Part shown: positions 26,199 through 35,110 of the stretch, in pieces | How positions within the stretch are numbered: the stretch's first letter is position 1 | Layout of the letters: each line of letters begins with the position of its first letter | Assembly: GCF_900100875.1 (NCBI RefSeq) | Contig: NZ_FNKQ01000002.1 | Coordinates: 248,001-312,000 of the forward strand | Source of the DNA: Halopelagius longus | GTDB taxonomy: Archaea; Halobacteriota; Halobacteria; Halobacteriales; Haloferacaceae | Direction: 5' to 3' | Length of the DNA: 64,000 nt | Notes under the pieces: generated by a model | Database searches by the model: none | Told to the model about the DNA's origin: nothing | The model's input: only the letters and a program-made list of their open reading frames with translations | Position numbers and translations under genes: made by a program

Positions 26199-27116
26199 AT
26201 GGTTTCGGATATCTTCGACGCAGAGCGGTGGCGTCAGGTGGAGGGTGCAGACGAGTTCGACGACATCACCTACCACCGCGCGGAGGACGTCCCCGCCGTG
26301 CGCATCGCGTTCGACCGCCCGGAGGTCCGCAACGCGTTCCGCCCGGGGACGGTGGACGAACTGTACGCCGCACTCGATCACGCCCGAAAGCAGGCCGACG
26401 TGGGCTGTATCCTCCTCACCGGCAACGGCCCCTCGCCGAAGGACGGCGGGTGGGCGTTCTGCGCCGGCGGCGACCAGTCGGTCCGCGGCGGGTCGGGCTA
26501 CGAGTACCGCGAGGGCGACGACGTCGACGAGTCCGACGACGAACTCGTCCGCGAGGCGAAGGCCGGACGCCTCCACGTCCTCGAAGTCCAGCGTCTCATC
26601 CGGTTCGTGCCGAAACCCGTCGTCGCCGTCGTCCCCGGGTGGGCCGTCGGCGGCGGTCACTCGCTTCACGTCGTCTGCGACCTGACGCTCGCGTCGGCGG
26701 AACACGCGAAGTTCCTCCAGACCGACCCCGACGTGGCCTCCTTCGACGGCGGGTTCGGGTCGGCGTACCTCGCCAAACAGATCGGCCAGAAGAAGGCCCG
26801 CGAGGTGTTCTTCCGCGGGAAGACCTACTCCGCCGAGGAGGCCGAACAGATGGGCATGGTCAACGAGGTGATTCCGCACGAGGAGTTAGAGGACGTGGCC
26901 TTGGAGTGGGCCGACGAGATGACGAAGAAGTCGCCGACGGCGATGCGGATGCTCAAGTACGCGTTCAACATGGCCGACGACGGCATGGTCGGCCAACAGG
27001 TGTTCGCGGGCGAGGCGACCCGTCTGGCCTACATGACCGAGGAGGCCCAAGAGGGTCGCGACGCGTTCTTGGAGAAGCGAGAACCGGACTTCCGCCAGTA
27101 TCCGTGGTACTACTAG
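26199..27116 (+). CDS. menB: 1,4-dihydroxy-2-naphthoyl-CoA synthase
   Basis: A 305-residue crotonase-fold enzyme closing the second ring of the naphthoquinone. MenB-specific motifs are visible: GWAFCAGGDQSVRG (oxyanion hole), VPGWAVGGGHSLHVVCDLTLAS, DPDVASFDGGFGSAYLAKQIGQKKAREVFF with its catalytic Asp/Tyr region, and the C-terminal QEGRDAFLEKREPDFRQYPWYY. ATG at 26199 gives the standard length. It is well separated from the generic enoyl-CoA hydratase at 30587. Confidence 0.95.
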   Translation: MVSDIFDAERWRQVEGADEFDDITYHRAEDVPAVRIAFDRPEVRNAFRPGTVDELYAALDHARKQADVGCILLTGNGPSPKDGGWAFCAGGDQSVRGGSGYEYREGDDVDESDDELVREAKAGRLHVLEVQRLIRFVPKPVVAVVPGWAVGGGHSLHVVCDLTLASAEHAKFLQTDPDVASFDGGFGSAYLAKQIGQKKAREVFFRGKTYSAEEAEQMGMVNEVIPHEELEDVALEWADEMTKKSPTAMRMLKYAFNMADDGMVGQQVFAGEATRLAYMTEEAQEGRDAFLEKREPDFRQYPWYY

Positions 27117-27141
27117 CGTCGCCCGCGCCGTCGCCGCGGCG

Positions 27142-27780
27142 TCAGTACCCGACGCCGAGACGGGAGTGAACCGCCTCGCCGTTTTCCAGTTCGTCGACGA
27201 ACGCGATGGCGAAGTCCTCCATCGTGATGTAACTCTCGCCGTCCTCGTCGGCGACGAGTTCGCCCTCGGCCGTCCGGAACTCACCCGTTCGCTCGCCGGG
27301 TTCGATTATCGCGGCCGGCGCGACGTAGGTCCAGCGCAGGTCGTCGGCGTCGCGGAGAACCTCCAACGCGTCGATTGCCGACCGGGCGAGGGGTTCTATC
27401 TCGTCGGGGAACTCGTCGGTTTCGACCAGTAGCGTGTCCGGTCCGACGTTCAGACCGCCCGCGCCGCCCGTCCAGACGAGGCGGTCGACTCCTGCCTCCC
27501 GGAGTCCCGCGACGACGGCCTCGGCCATCTCGGGGAGGACTTCGACGTCTTCGTCTCCGGAGGGTCCGAGCGCGGAGGCGACGGCGTCGTACCCTTCGGC
27601 CAGTTCCGCCACGTCGTCGGCGTCGGTCGCGTCGCCCGCGACGGCCTCGAAGTCGGGGTCGTCGATTCCCTCGACGGTCCCGCTCCGGGAGACGCCGGTC
27701 ACCTCGTGCCCCCGGTCGAGGAGTTCGTTCGCGATTCGTCGTCCGATTCGTCCGCTCGCGCCGAGTAGGAGTACCTTCAT
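27142..27780 (-). CDS. NAD(P)-binding NmrA/SDR-type oxidoreductase
   Basis: A 212-residue atypical short-chain dehydrogenase. The N-terminal dinucleotide motif LLLGASGRIGRRIANELLDRGHEVTGVSRSG is clear, with the usual DLxD-like positions (VAGDATDADDV) and YDAVASALG. It lacks a standard Tyr-x3-Lys in an obvious place, as NmrA-like redox sensors often do. The gene is divergent from an HxlR regulator 135 bases away, a common regulator-target pairing, so it is probably induced by whatever HxlR senses. Confidence 0.8.
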   Translation of the reverse strand: MKVLLLGASGRIGRRIANELLDRGHEVTGVSRSGTVEGIDDPDFEAVAGDATDADDVAELAEGYDAVASALGPSGDEDVEVLPEMAEAVVAGLREAGVDRLVWTGGAGGLNVGPDTLLVETDEFPDEIEPLARSAIDALEVLRDADDLRWTYVAPAAIIEPGERTGEFRTAEGELVADEDGESYITMEDFAIAFVDELENGEAVHSRLGVGY

Positions 27781-27872
27781 GGTGTCGTTGGGTCGTCTGT
27801 CGGTTTCGCGCGGTACGCGGATGAGTGCCCGCCGTGGCGGTCACATCATCACACTTGCTGTTGGAGAGTGAC

Positions 27873-27892
27873 CTTGATATAGTTCAGCGAAC
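27873..27892. promoter_or_regulatory. Divergent promoter region between SDR and HxlR genes
   Basis: A TATA-like TTGATATAG (27873-27881) is followed by GTTC-AGC-GAAC (27882-27892), a short inverted repeat, about 25 bases before the HxlR start. Such a site could let HxlR control itself and the divergent SDR gene. Confidence 0.3.
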
Positions 27893-27915
27893 GTTACCGT
27901 GAGTAAGTCACATCG

Positions 27916-28248
27916 ATGTCATCGCACACGAACCTCGAAGAGAAGTACGGCGACTGCCCCGTCATCAAAACCTTCGAGGAGGTCGGTTCTCGCTGGCGAC
28001 TGACCGTCATCCACGTCCTCCGGGAGGGTGACCTCCGGTTCAACGAACTCAAGCGCGCGACGGACGCGAACTCCCAGACCCTCTCGCGGGTACTCGACGA
28101 CTTAGAGGAGACAGACTACGTCGAACGCCGAGTCGAGGAAGGGAGTCCGGTCGCCGTCTACTACTCGCTGACGCCGAAGGGCGAGGAACTCCTCTCGGCG
28201 TTCGACGAGATACACGAGTGGGGGAAGAAGTGGATGGACGGCGCGTAG
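27916..28248 (+). CDS. HxlR-family winged-helix regulator
   Basis: A 110-residue MarR-like DNA-binding protein of the HxlR (DUF24) group. The N-terminus has the conserved cysteine in YGDCPVIKTFEEVGSRWRLTVIHVL, often redox-sensing in this family. LRFNELKRATDANSQTLSRVLDDLEETDYVERRVEEGSPVAVYYSLTPKGEELL is a typical wing-helix reading head. Its divergent SDR neighbour is the likely target. It interrupts the men gene run between menB and menA. Confidence 0.9.
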   Translation: MSSHTNLEEKYGDCPVIKTFEEVGSRWRLTVIHVLREGDLRFNELKRATDANSQTLSRVLDDLEETDYVERRVEEGSPVAVYYSLTPKGEELLSAFDEIHEWGKKWMDGA

Positions 28249-28278
28249 CGTCGGACGGTGACCGACCCCCGGTCGGCA

Positions 28279-28443
28279 CTACTCCGCTATCGGTTCGAAC
28301 GCCTCGCACCCGCAGGCGCAGGACCCGCCCGTCCCCACCGGGCGTAACCCGTCGTCGGACTCCTGCACCGGGTACACCTCCCCACACTCGACGCATCGAC
28401 CGAACGTCTCCGGTTCGCCCCCCGTCCGAGGCTCCTCCGTCAT
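28279..28443 (-). CDS. 54-residue zinc-ribbon protein
   Basis: A short gene just below usual length cut-offs. The minus strand reads MTEEPRTGGEPETFGRCVECGEVYPVQ..., with two cysteine pairs (CVEC and the CAC/CGC cluster in GGSCACGCEAFEPI) suitable for one zinc. Codon use is chromosome-like, with mostly G/C third positions. The ATG at 28443 is followed upstream by AT-rich promoter-like sequence shared with menA. Function unknown; small zinc proteins of this kind are common in haloarchaea. Confidence 0.65.
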   Translation of the reverse strand: MTEEPRTGGEPETFGRCVECGEVYPVQESDDGLRPVGTGGSCACGCEAFEPIAE

Positions 28444-28600
28444 ACTATTCTAATATTTGTCGAGTCGCATTTGAATATTATTCCTCCCGTCGAATCGAGC
28501 GAACGGTTCGGTCGAAACGGCCGGAAGGCCCGGAGGGGAGTTCGCCGCCCGCGGAGCGAGATGCCAACTTTGAGGCTCACCCCGTCCCGAGGAGAACGCA

Positions 28601-29554
28601 ATGAGTACGCAGAACATCTCGCGGACGAAGGCGTGGGTCATGGCCGCCCGTCCGCAGACGCTCCCCGCGGCGGCGGCCCCCGTCGTCGTCGGCGCGGGCG
28701 TGGCGCTTCACGACGGCGTGTTCGCCGCGCTTCCGGCGTTGGCGGCGTTCCTCGGCGCGGCCCTCATCCAAATCGGGACCAACTTCGCCAACGACTACTA
28801 CGACGCGATACAGGGCGCCGACACCGAAGACAGGGAGGGGTTCACCCGCGTCACCGCGGGCGGCCTCATCGACCCCGCCGAGGTGAAACGGGCGATGTAC
28901 CTCACGTTCGCCGCCGCCGTCGTTGTGGGGACGTACCTCGTCTACGTCGGCGGCGTCCCCATCCTCGTAATCGGTCTGCTGTCCGTCGCCTCCGGCATCG
29001 CCTACACCGGCGGACCCTACCCCCTCGGTTACCACGGACTCGGCGACCTGTTCGTCTTCGTCTTCTTCGGCGTCGTCGCCGTCACCGGCACCTACTACGT
29101 GCAGGCGGCGTCGGTTCTCGCCGCGCCGTTCCCCGTCGGCGTCCCGCCGAACACGCTCCCCCTCGCGGCCGTCGTCGCCTCCCTCCCCGTCGCGGCCATC
29201 TCGACGAACATCCTCGTCGTCAACAACGTCCGCGACAAGGAGGAGGACGCGACGACCGGAAAGCGCACCCTCGCCGTCCGGTTCGGCTACGGGTTCTCCC
29301 GCGGGGAGTTCCTCGCCATGCTGGCAGTCGCCTACCTCGTCCCCCTCTGGTTCCTCGGCCGCCCCGACTACGGCGTCACCGTCTTGCTCCCCCTCCTCTC
29401 GCTTCCGTACGCCGCCTCCGTGGCCCGAACGGTCCTCTCTGAGACGACGGGCGACGCGCTCAACCCCGCCCTCGAACGGACGGGCAAGTTGCTCGCGATG
29501 TACGCCGTCCTGTTCGCCGCCGGGTTGGCGGTCCGAGTTCCGTCGTGGTTCTGA
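28601..29554 (+). CDS. menA: 1,4-dihydroxy-2-naphthoate polyprenyltransferase
   Basis: A 317-residue UbiA-family membrane enzyme attaching the polyprenyl tail to dihydroxynaphthoate. The first aspartate-rich motif is NFANDYYDAIQGAD and the second is NNVRDKEEDATTGKRTLAVRFG; about eight to nine helices surround them. The N-terminal AWVMAARPQTLPAAAAPVVVG is typical of MenA. menC starts on its stop codon (TGATG), so the two are co-translated. Confidence 0.93.
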   Translation: MSTQNISRTKAWVMAARPQTLPAAAAPVVVGAGVALHDGVFAALPALAAFLGAALIQIGTNFANDYYDAIQGADTEDREGFTRVTAGGLIDPAEVKRAMYLTFAAAVVVGTYLVYVGGVPILVIGLLSVASGIAYTGGPYPLGYHGLGDLFVFVFFGVVAVTGTYYVQAASVLAAPFPVGVPPNTLPLAAVVASLPVAAISTNILVVNNVRDKEEDATTGKRTLAVRFGYGFSRGEFLAMLAVAYLVPLWFLGRPDYGVTVLLPLLSLPYAASVARTVLSETTGDALNPALERTGKLLAMYAVLFAAGLAVRVPSWF

Positions 29555-30555
29555 TGGGAATCGAACGCTTCTCCGTCGAACTCGCCCGCCCCCTCGACAC
29601 CGCGGCCGGGACCATCGACTCGCGGACGGGGTTTCTCGTTCGGACCGACGGGGGACTCGGCGAGGCGACGCCGCTTCCGGGGTGGACCGAATCGCTGGAC
29701 GAGTGCCGCGCGGCCCTCGAACGCGGGACGCCCGACGACTCCACTCCCGCCGCGCGGCACGGCGTCTCTCTGGCCCGCACGGACGCCGCGGCGCGCGAGT
29801 CGGGCGAACGCCTCTGCGACACCCTCGCGGCGGACGCCGGGTTCGCCGACCCCGCCGCCGACGCCGTCCCCGTCAACGCCACCGTCGGCGACGGGTCCGT
29901 CGCGGAGACGGCCGACGCGGTGCGGACGGCCGTCGAGGAGGGGTACGACTGCGTGAAGGTGAAAGTCGGCGCGCGGTCCCCGGAAACGGACGAGGAACGC
30001 CTGCGCGCCGCCCGCGACGCCGCGGGCGACGCCGCCGAACTCCGCGCCGACGCCAACGGCGCGTGGGACGCGGCGACGGCCGAACGGATGCTCGACGTCG
30101 CCGCCGAACTCGACTTCTCGTACGTCGAGCAACCGCTTCCCGCCGAGAGGGCGTCCGACCACGCCGCCCTCCGCGGGCGGGGCGTCGGCGTCGCACTCGA
30201 CGAGTCGCTCTCGACGACGAGCGTTTCGGCCGTCCTCGACGCCGACGCGGCGGACGTGCTCGTCTGCAAACCGATGTCGCTCGGCGGCCCCGACCGGACG
30301 CTGGCGGCGGTTCGGCGCGCGCGGGAGGCGGGCGTCGAGTGCGTCGTCACGACGACGATAGACGCCGTCGTCGCGCGCCTCGGCGCGGTTCACGTCGCCG
30401 CCGCGGTGCCGGACGTGCCCGCCTGCGGCCTCGCCACGGGGTCGATGCTCGCTTCGGACCTCGCGCCCGACCCCGCGCCCGTCTCCGAGGGGCGAATCGA
30501 GGTTCCGGAGGGGCCGGGACTTGGCGACGGCCTGGAACAGTTGTATCGACCGTGA
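29554..30555 (+). CDS. menC: o-Succinylbenzoate synthase
   Basis: A 333-residue enolase-superfamily enzyme dehydrating the MenH product to o-succinylbenzoate. Catalytic residues appear in order: CVKVKVG (lysine pair), ELRADANGAW, SYVEQPLP, VALDESLS, and VCKPMSLGG (second lysine). GEATPLPGWTES is family-typical. It is coupled to menA. menE, which would use its product, is not in this window. Confidence 0.9.
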   Translation: MGIERFSVELARPLDTAAGTIDSRTGFLVRTDGGLGEATPLPGWTESLDECRAALERGTPDDSTPAARHGVSLARTDAAARESGERLCDTLAADAGFADPAADAVPVNATVGDGSVAETADAVRTAVEEGYDCVKVKVGARSPETDEERLRAARDAAGDAAELRADANGAWDAATAERMLDVAAELDFSYVEQPLPAERASDHAALRGRGVGVALDESLSTTSVSAVLDADAADVLVCKPMSLGGPDRTLAAVRRAREAGVECVVTTTIDAVVARLGAVHVAAAVPDVPACGLATGSMLASDLAPDPAPVSEGRIEVPEGPGLGDGLEQLYRP

Positions 30556-30586
30556 ACTTTTCTGCGCGGCCGCCGTCGCCGTTCGT

Positions 30587-31387
30587 ATGAGCGACGAAAC
30601 TGACAACTCCGTCCTCGTTTCCTCGTCCGACGGCGTCGTCACCGTGAGGCTGAACCGCCCCGACGTGCGGAACGCGCTGACGACTGACCTGACGGCGGGC
30701 GTTCGCGACGCCCTCGACGGACTGGACGACGACGCGCGGTGCGTCGTCTTCGAGGGCGCGGGCGACGCCTTCTGCGCCGGCGGCGACGTGAACGCCATGA
30801 TGCGACTGCAGGGCGGCGAACTGACGACCGAGGAGGCGGTTCGCCACGTCATCGACGACACCGGGGGCGTCGTAAAGCGCGTCTTCGACTGTTCCCTCCC
30901 GACGGTGGCGAAGATAGCGGGCCCGGCCATCGGCGCGGGCGCGGCCTTGGCTCTCGCCTGCGACGTGCGCCTCTTTTCGACCGACGGCCGCATCGGGTTC
31001 GGCTTCGAGAAACTCGGACTCGCGGTCGATTCGGGCGTCTCCTACCTCCTTCCCCGGGAGGTCGGCGCGGGCGTCGCCAAGGAGTTGGTCTACACCGGCG
31101 AAGTGTTGGACGCCGAACGGGCCTCGGAGGTGGGACTGGCGAACCGGGTCTTCGACGCCGACTCCTTCGACGCGGAGAGCGAGGCGTTCGTCTCCGACAT
31201 CGCCGCGGGACCGACGGCCGCGTTGCGAACGTCGAAGCGCCTGCTCCGTCGGGGGTTCGAGGTGTCCTTGGAGACGGCCATCGAACACGAGGCGGCCGCG
31301 CAGGGGGCGTTGTTCGGGACGGACGACCACGCCGAGGGCGTCGAGGCGTTCCTCGAACGGCGCGACCCGGCGTTCGAGGGCCGCTAG
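30587..31387 (+). CDS. Enoyl-CoA hydratase/isomerase family protein
   Basis: A 266-residue crotonase-fold protein, probably in fatty acid or aromatic breakdown. VVFEGAGDAFCAGGDVNAM forms the oxyanion hole and KIAGPAIGAGAALALACDVRLFSTDGRIGFGFEKLGL is standard. One of the paired glutamates of a true hydratase is hard to place, so isomerase or other activity cannot be excluded. The start MSDETDN at 30587 is 31 bases after menC. It is distinct from menB. Confidence 0.88.
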   Translation: MSDETDNSVLVSSSDGVVTVRLNRPDVRNALTTDLTAGVRDALDGLDDDARCVVFEGAGDAFCAGGDVNAMMRLQGGELTTEEAVRHVIDDTGGVVKRVFDCSLPTVAKIAGPAIGAGAALALACDVRLFSTDGRIGFGFEKLGLAVDSGVSYLLPREVGAGVAKELVYTGEVLDAERASEVGLANRVFDADSFDAESEAFVSDIAAGPTAALRTSKRLLRRGFEVSLETAIEHEAAAQGALFGTDDHAEGVEAFLERRDPAFEGR

Positions 31388-31449
31388 CGGGTGGATTTCC
31401 CGCGGTTCGAGTGCGCCGCCGCGCCGCCGCACCGCCGCGTCCCTGCCGC

Positions 31450-32523
31450 CTACGAAGCTAACAGGCCGACGACGACGGCGGTGACGAGCAGGTTGACGAA
31501 CGAGAGGACGAGGAGCCCCTTCCACCCGACCACGATGAGTTGGTCGATGCGGAGTCGGGGGACCGCGGACCGCGCCCACTGCGTGAACAGGAACACCGCC
31601 CAGATTTTGACGAGGAACCAGACGAAGCCCGGCAGGACCGGTCCGGCGGGGCCGCCGAGAAACACGGTGGCGACCAACGCGCCGCCCAAGAAGAGGTGGA
31701 CGAACTCGCCCATGTAGATGAGCACCCAGTAGACGCTCCCGTACTCGGTCTGATAGCCCGCGACGAGTTCCGTCGGCGCTTCGGGGGCGTCGAACGGGTT
31801 GCGGCCCACCTCCGCGAGGTTCGCGATCAAGAACAGCACGAACGCGAAGGGGTTGACGAACGCGTACCACGACGGGATTTGGAGGCCGCCGAGCGTGAGA
31901 AGCGGCGTCTGCTGGGCGGCGACGATTCCGCTCGTGCGGAGGGTTCCGGCGAACAGCACCACCGAGGCGGCGGACACGACGAGGGGTATCTCGTAGGCGA
32001 TGTTCGCCGCGACGGCGCGGAGGCCGCCGAGGAGCGAGAACTTGTTGTTCGAGGCGTACCCGCACATCGTGAGACCGAGCGTGGATAGCGAGGCGGCGGC
32101 GAAGGCGTAGACGAGTCCCGTCTCCGGGTCGGCCAACTGGAGTCTGACGCCGAACGCCGACCCCATCGGGACGACGGCGAACCCGAGGAAGGCCGAGAGC
32201 GGGACCAGCAACGGTCCGATGTCGTACGCCGGGCGGTCTACGCCGTCGGGGATGATGAGTTCCTTGCCGAGGAGGCGGAAGATGTCGGCGACGATGACGA
32301 GGAGGCCGAACGGCCCGATTCGGTTGACCGCGACTCGGTCGGTGAAGGCGGCCGTCACCTTGCGCTTCGCCCAGATGACGACGGCCGCGCAGGTCAACGG
32401 GACGAGGCAGACGACGACGGCGGCCACCAACGCGGACGCGAGTTGCTCCGGGAGCGTCGGGTCGCCCCCGAACAGTATCCGAGCGACCGCTTCGGGGAGG
32501 AGGACTGTCAGCGGAGCGTGCAT
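31450..32523 (-). CDS. nuoH: Orphan NADH dehydrogenase-like subunit 1 (NuoH homologue)
   Basis: A 357-residue membrane protein with about eight helices and complex I NuoH signatures: ADIFRLLGKELIIP, the YASNNKFSLLGGLRAVAANIAYEIPL loop, and the quinone-site glutamate loop NLAEVGRNPFDAPEAPTELVAGYQTEYGS. No other nuo gene is adjacent, so it is not in a complex I operon here. The N-terminal part lacks the usual RRGPNRVGP loop in full (NRIGPFGLL remains). It may be a spare subunit, part of a cation antiporter/hydrogenase-like complex, or a relic. It is divergent from a bacterio-opsin-activator-type regulator. Confidence 0.85.
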   Translation of the reverse strand: MHAPLTVLLPEAVARILFGGDPTLPEQLASALVAAVVVCLVPLTCAAVVIWAKRKVTAAFTDRVAVNRIGPFGLLVIVADIFRLLGKELIIPDGVDRPAYDIGPLLVPLSAFLGFAVVPMGSAFGVRLQLADPETGLVYAFAAASLSTLGLTMCGYASNNKFSLLGGLRAVAANIAYEIPLVVSAASVVLFAGTLRTSGIVAAQQTPLLTLGGLQIPSWYAFVNPFAFVLFLIANLAEVGRNPFDAPEAPTELVAGYQTEYGSVYWVLIYMGEFVHLFLGGALVATVFLGGPAGPVLPGFVWFLVKIWAVFLFTQWARSAVPRLRIDQLIVVGWKGLLVLSFVNLLVTAVVVGLLAS

Positions 32524-32605
32524 ACCGGAGCATGGACCCCTCGCCGGAGGTCGATTCTGCGAGAGATGTTCGGCTCTTTATGTTTGCGGCGACGAACGGA
32601 GGGCC

Positions 32606-33256
32606 GTGAAGTACCTTCGTCTGACCGTCGAACCCGCGGGCCGCGAGATTCACCCGGTCCACACGCTCATGACGGAACGGCCGTTCGTCGAACGGGTGCG
32701 GATGCTGCACTGGAACCTCGCCGACTTCGAGATGCCCGCCCTCTTCTTCTACCTCGTCGGCGACGCCGCGAAAGTCGCGGACGGACTGCGTTCGACGCCC
32801 GAAATCGAGACGTTCGACGTCACGCGAATCGACGAGAATCGGTTCTACTGCTTCACGCTCGGAGAGACGACGGAGGTGGAGCGAACGCTGTACGCGACGT
32901 TCACCCGCGAGAGCCTCATCGTCCTCCCGCCCCTCCGCTACGAGGCGTCCGGCGGGGTGACGTTCGAGGTGCTCGGCGAGTCGGAGACGCTCCGCGAAGC
33001 GTTGGCGAACGTCCCCGAAGGCATCGGCGTCGCCGTCGAACGCGTCGGGGAGTACGACACCGCGCGGCGGACGGCCGAATCGGCGCTCACCTCGCGTCAA
33101 CGCGAGGCAGTCTCTGCCGCGATGGCGGTGGGGTACTACGAGACGCCGCGGGAGGCGACGATAGCGGAGGTGGCGGCGGAACTGGGGTGCGCGCGAAGCA
33201 CGGCGGCGGAGCACCTCCAGAAGGCGGAAGCGCGCCTCGTCCGGACGGTGCTGTGA
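32606..33256 (+). CDS. Bacterio-opsin activator-type HTH-10 regulator
   Basis: A 216-residue regulator with the Bat-family layout: an N-terminal sensory-like domain, then a C-terminal HTH_10 helix-turn-helix (LTSRQREAVSAAMAVGYYETPREATIAEVAAELGCARSTAAEHLQKAEARL). It lacks the PAS/GAF modules of full-length Bat. Start GTG at 32606 is taken because CTTTATGT about 25 bases upstream gives leaderless spacing. The divergent NuoH gene shares this region, so it may be a target. Signal unknown. Confidence 0.85.
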   Translation: MKYLRLTVEPAGREIHPVHTLMTERPFVERVRMLHWNLADFEMPALFFYLVGDAAKVADGLRSTPEIETFDVTRIDENRFYCFTLGETTEVERTLYATFTRESLIVLPPLRYEASGGVTFEVLGESETLREALANVPEGIGVAVERVGEYDTARRTAESALTSRQREAVSAAMAVGYYETPREATIAEVAAELGCARSTAAEHLQKAEARLVRTVL

Positions 33257-33340
33257 GCGACTCGAACTCTCCGACGACGCGCGCCGGACCCGTCGGGTGC
33301 GGGCGGTGGCTACTTACTCGCGCCGTTCGACGCCGGGAGT

Positions 33341-34066
33341 ATGTCCGACGTGCGCGTCACCGTCTGGAACGAGTACCGACACGAACGCGAGGACGAGGAA
33401 GTCGCCGAGGTGTACCCCGACGGCATCCACGAGGCCATCGCCGAGGGGTACGAGGAACGGGGATACGAGACGCAAACGGCGACGCTAGACGACCCCGAAC
33501 ACGGCCTGACCGAGGCGGTTCTCGACGAGACGGACGTGCTGACGTGGTGGGGCCACCGCGCGCACGACGAGGTGGACGACGAGGTGGTTGACCGCGTGGT
33601 CGAACGCGTCTTAGACGGGATGGGCCTTCTCGTCCTCCACTCGGGGCACTACTCCAAGCCGTTCAAGCGACTCATGGGCACGCGGTGCTCGCTGAAGTGG
33701 CGCGAGTCCGGCGAGAAAGAGCGTCTCTGGGTGACCGACCCCTCCCACCCCATCGCCGACGGACTCGACGAGTACGTCGAGATTCCCGAAGCCGAGATGT
33801 ACGGCGAACACTTCGACGTGCCCGCCCCGGAGCAACTCGTCTTCACGAGTTGGTTCGAGGGCGGCGAGGTGTTCCGATCGGGGTGCTGTTACGCCCGCGG
33901 GTCGGGCCGCGTCTTCTACTTCCGGCCGGGCCACGAGACGTACCCCATCTACTACCGCGACGACGTGCGCAACGTTCTGGCGAACGCCGCCGAGTGGGCC
34001 GCGCCCGGCGACGGACCGACGCCCACCTACGAGAACGTCGACCCCCTCGAAGACCTGAGCGACTGA
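33341..34066 (+). CDS. ThuA domain-containing protein
   Basis: A 241-residue protein of the ThuA (trehalose utilisation) family with a flavodoxin/glutamine-amidotransferase-like fold. Visible: [84 protein letters not shown], and [16 protein letters not shown]. ThuA proteins are linked to sugar metabolism, probably as oxidoreductase partners or hydrolases, but the reaction is unproved. No sugar dehydrogenase is adjacent. Confidence 0.87.
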   Translation: MSDVRVTVWNEYRHEREDEEVAEVYPDGIHEAIAEGYEERGYETQTATLDDPEHGLTEAVLDETDVLTWWGHRAHDEVDDEVVDRVVERVLDGMGLLVLHSGHYSKPFKRLMGTRCSLKWRESGEKERLWVTDPSHPIADGLDEYVEIPEAEMYGEHFDVPAPEQLVFTSWFEGGEVFRSGCCYARGSGRVFYFRPGHETYPIYYRDDVRNVLANAAEWAAPGDGPTPTYENVDPLEDLSD

Positions 34067-34140
34067 GCGCCGGACCCCCTCCGGGACCGAACGCCCGTTC
34101 GACCGCTCGAAATAAACGCGTGGCGTCCCATGCGTCGGGT

Positions 34141-34254
34141 ATGGCAGAACCGACGACGGGTCAGCGTCGACTCCTCTACGGGTTGTTCGTCTTCGCGTTC
34201 GTCGTGTTCGTCCTCGGCGTCGTCGCCATCCTCTTTCTCTCGGGGTATCTGTAA
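34141..34254 (+). CDS. 37-residue single-helix membrane protein
   Basis: A very small gene, MAEPTTGQRRLLYGLFVFAFVVFVLGVVAILFLSGYL, with a polar N-terminus and one long transmembrane helix. It is in good haloarchaeal codon context. AAATAA about 30 bases before the ATG is a plausible TATA box, so leaderless translation is likely. Function unknown; such miniproteins often modulate a larger membrane complex. Confidence 0.55.
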   Translation: MAEPTTGQRRLLYGLFVFAFVVFVLGVVAILFLSGYL

Positions 34255-34264
34255 CCTCGCCCCC

Positions 34265-35110
34265 TCACTCGGCGTCGCCGGGGCGGTGCGTGACGCCCGA
34301 CTGCGAGTCGGCGTTCATCCGTCGGAGCGCGGCGGTGGCGTTCGAGGCGTCGTAGCCGAAGAACACGCTCTTGCCGTACTCCGAGGCCACCTCCGTCGCG
34401 TGGATGAGAGCGTCCACGTCCACGTCGACGGCGTACAGTTCTATCGAGAACGGCGTATCGAGGGGCGCAAGGAGCGTCTCGAACCCTTTCGCGATGGTCT
34501 CCAGCCAGTATGTCGTCCCGTAGTCCACGTCGTAGAGGGGGACGACGAACTCGTCTACGTACTCGGCGAGGGCCTCCACGTCAAGTCCGGCCCGTCGGTA
34601 GAGGTGCCCCGGGTACGGGTCGGGATAGAGGGTGAGGTACGTCCGACCGGGGATTCGCTCGGCCGCCTCCGCGACGAACTCCGTTACCACCTCGGCGCGC
34701 CACGCCATCCGGTCGTCGTGGTCGCTCTCCTCGAAGAGGCGTTCGCACCGGTCGCACCGGCAGTACTCCTCGCGCGGGAACCCCACGTCGTCGAGGCGCA
34801 CGTCCTCGTTCTCGGCGGCGCAGTCCTCGACGATTTCCAAGAGGCCGGTTCGGTACTCCTCGTTCGTCGGGCAGATGTACGCCCAATCGAAGTACGTCTG
34901 GTCGCGGGTGGCGAGGTTCCCCTCCGCGTCCACGGGGACGAGTTCGGGGTCCGAGTTCGCGGCGGCGGTGTCGCCGAAGCACGACACCATGTTCACCGCG
35001 TTCGGCAACGGGGACGACGCCCGTCCGGTCACGTCCTTGACCTCGTAGAATCCGCGGTCGAAGACGTCCCCCTCGACTTCCTCCGCGTTGCGCGTGACGA
35101 CGCCGTACAT
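34265..35110 (-). CDS. Putative TIM-barrel glycosidase-like protein
   Basis: A 281-residue protein with no firm name. The ordered beta-alpha look (TRDQTYFDWAYICPTNEEYRTGLLEIVEDCA..., VRLDDVGFPREEYCRCDRCERLFEE, RTYLTLYPDPYPGHLYRRAGLDVEALAEYVDEFVVPLYD, KSVFFGYDAS) suggests a TIM barrel with carbohydrate-active-like aspartates. The CRCDRC cluster could hold a metal. ATG 35110 (MYGVVTRN) is preferred because the further upstream extension is arginine-rich. Possible sugar hydrolase; the neighbour ThuA is at most suggestive. Confidence 0.6.
   Translation of the reverse strand: MYGVVTRNAEEVEGDVFDRGFYEVKDVTGRASSPLPNAVNMVSCFGDTAAANSDPELVPVDAEGNLATRDQTYFDWAYICPTNEEYRTGLLEIVEDCAAENEDVRLDDVGFPREEYCRCDRCERLFEESDHDDRMAWRAEVVTEFVAEAAERIPGRTYLTLYPDPYPGHLYRRAGLDVEALAEYVDEFVVPLYDVDYGTTYWLETIAKGFETLLAPLDTPFSIELYAVDVDVDALIHATEVASEYGKSVFFGYDASNATAALRRMNADSQSGVTHRPGDAE

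Noticed and set aside
30347-33214. 955-codon minus-strand frame
   Set aside because: Overlaps menC, enoyl-CoA hydratase, NuoH and the Bat-type gene in other frames; low complexity.
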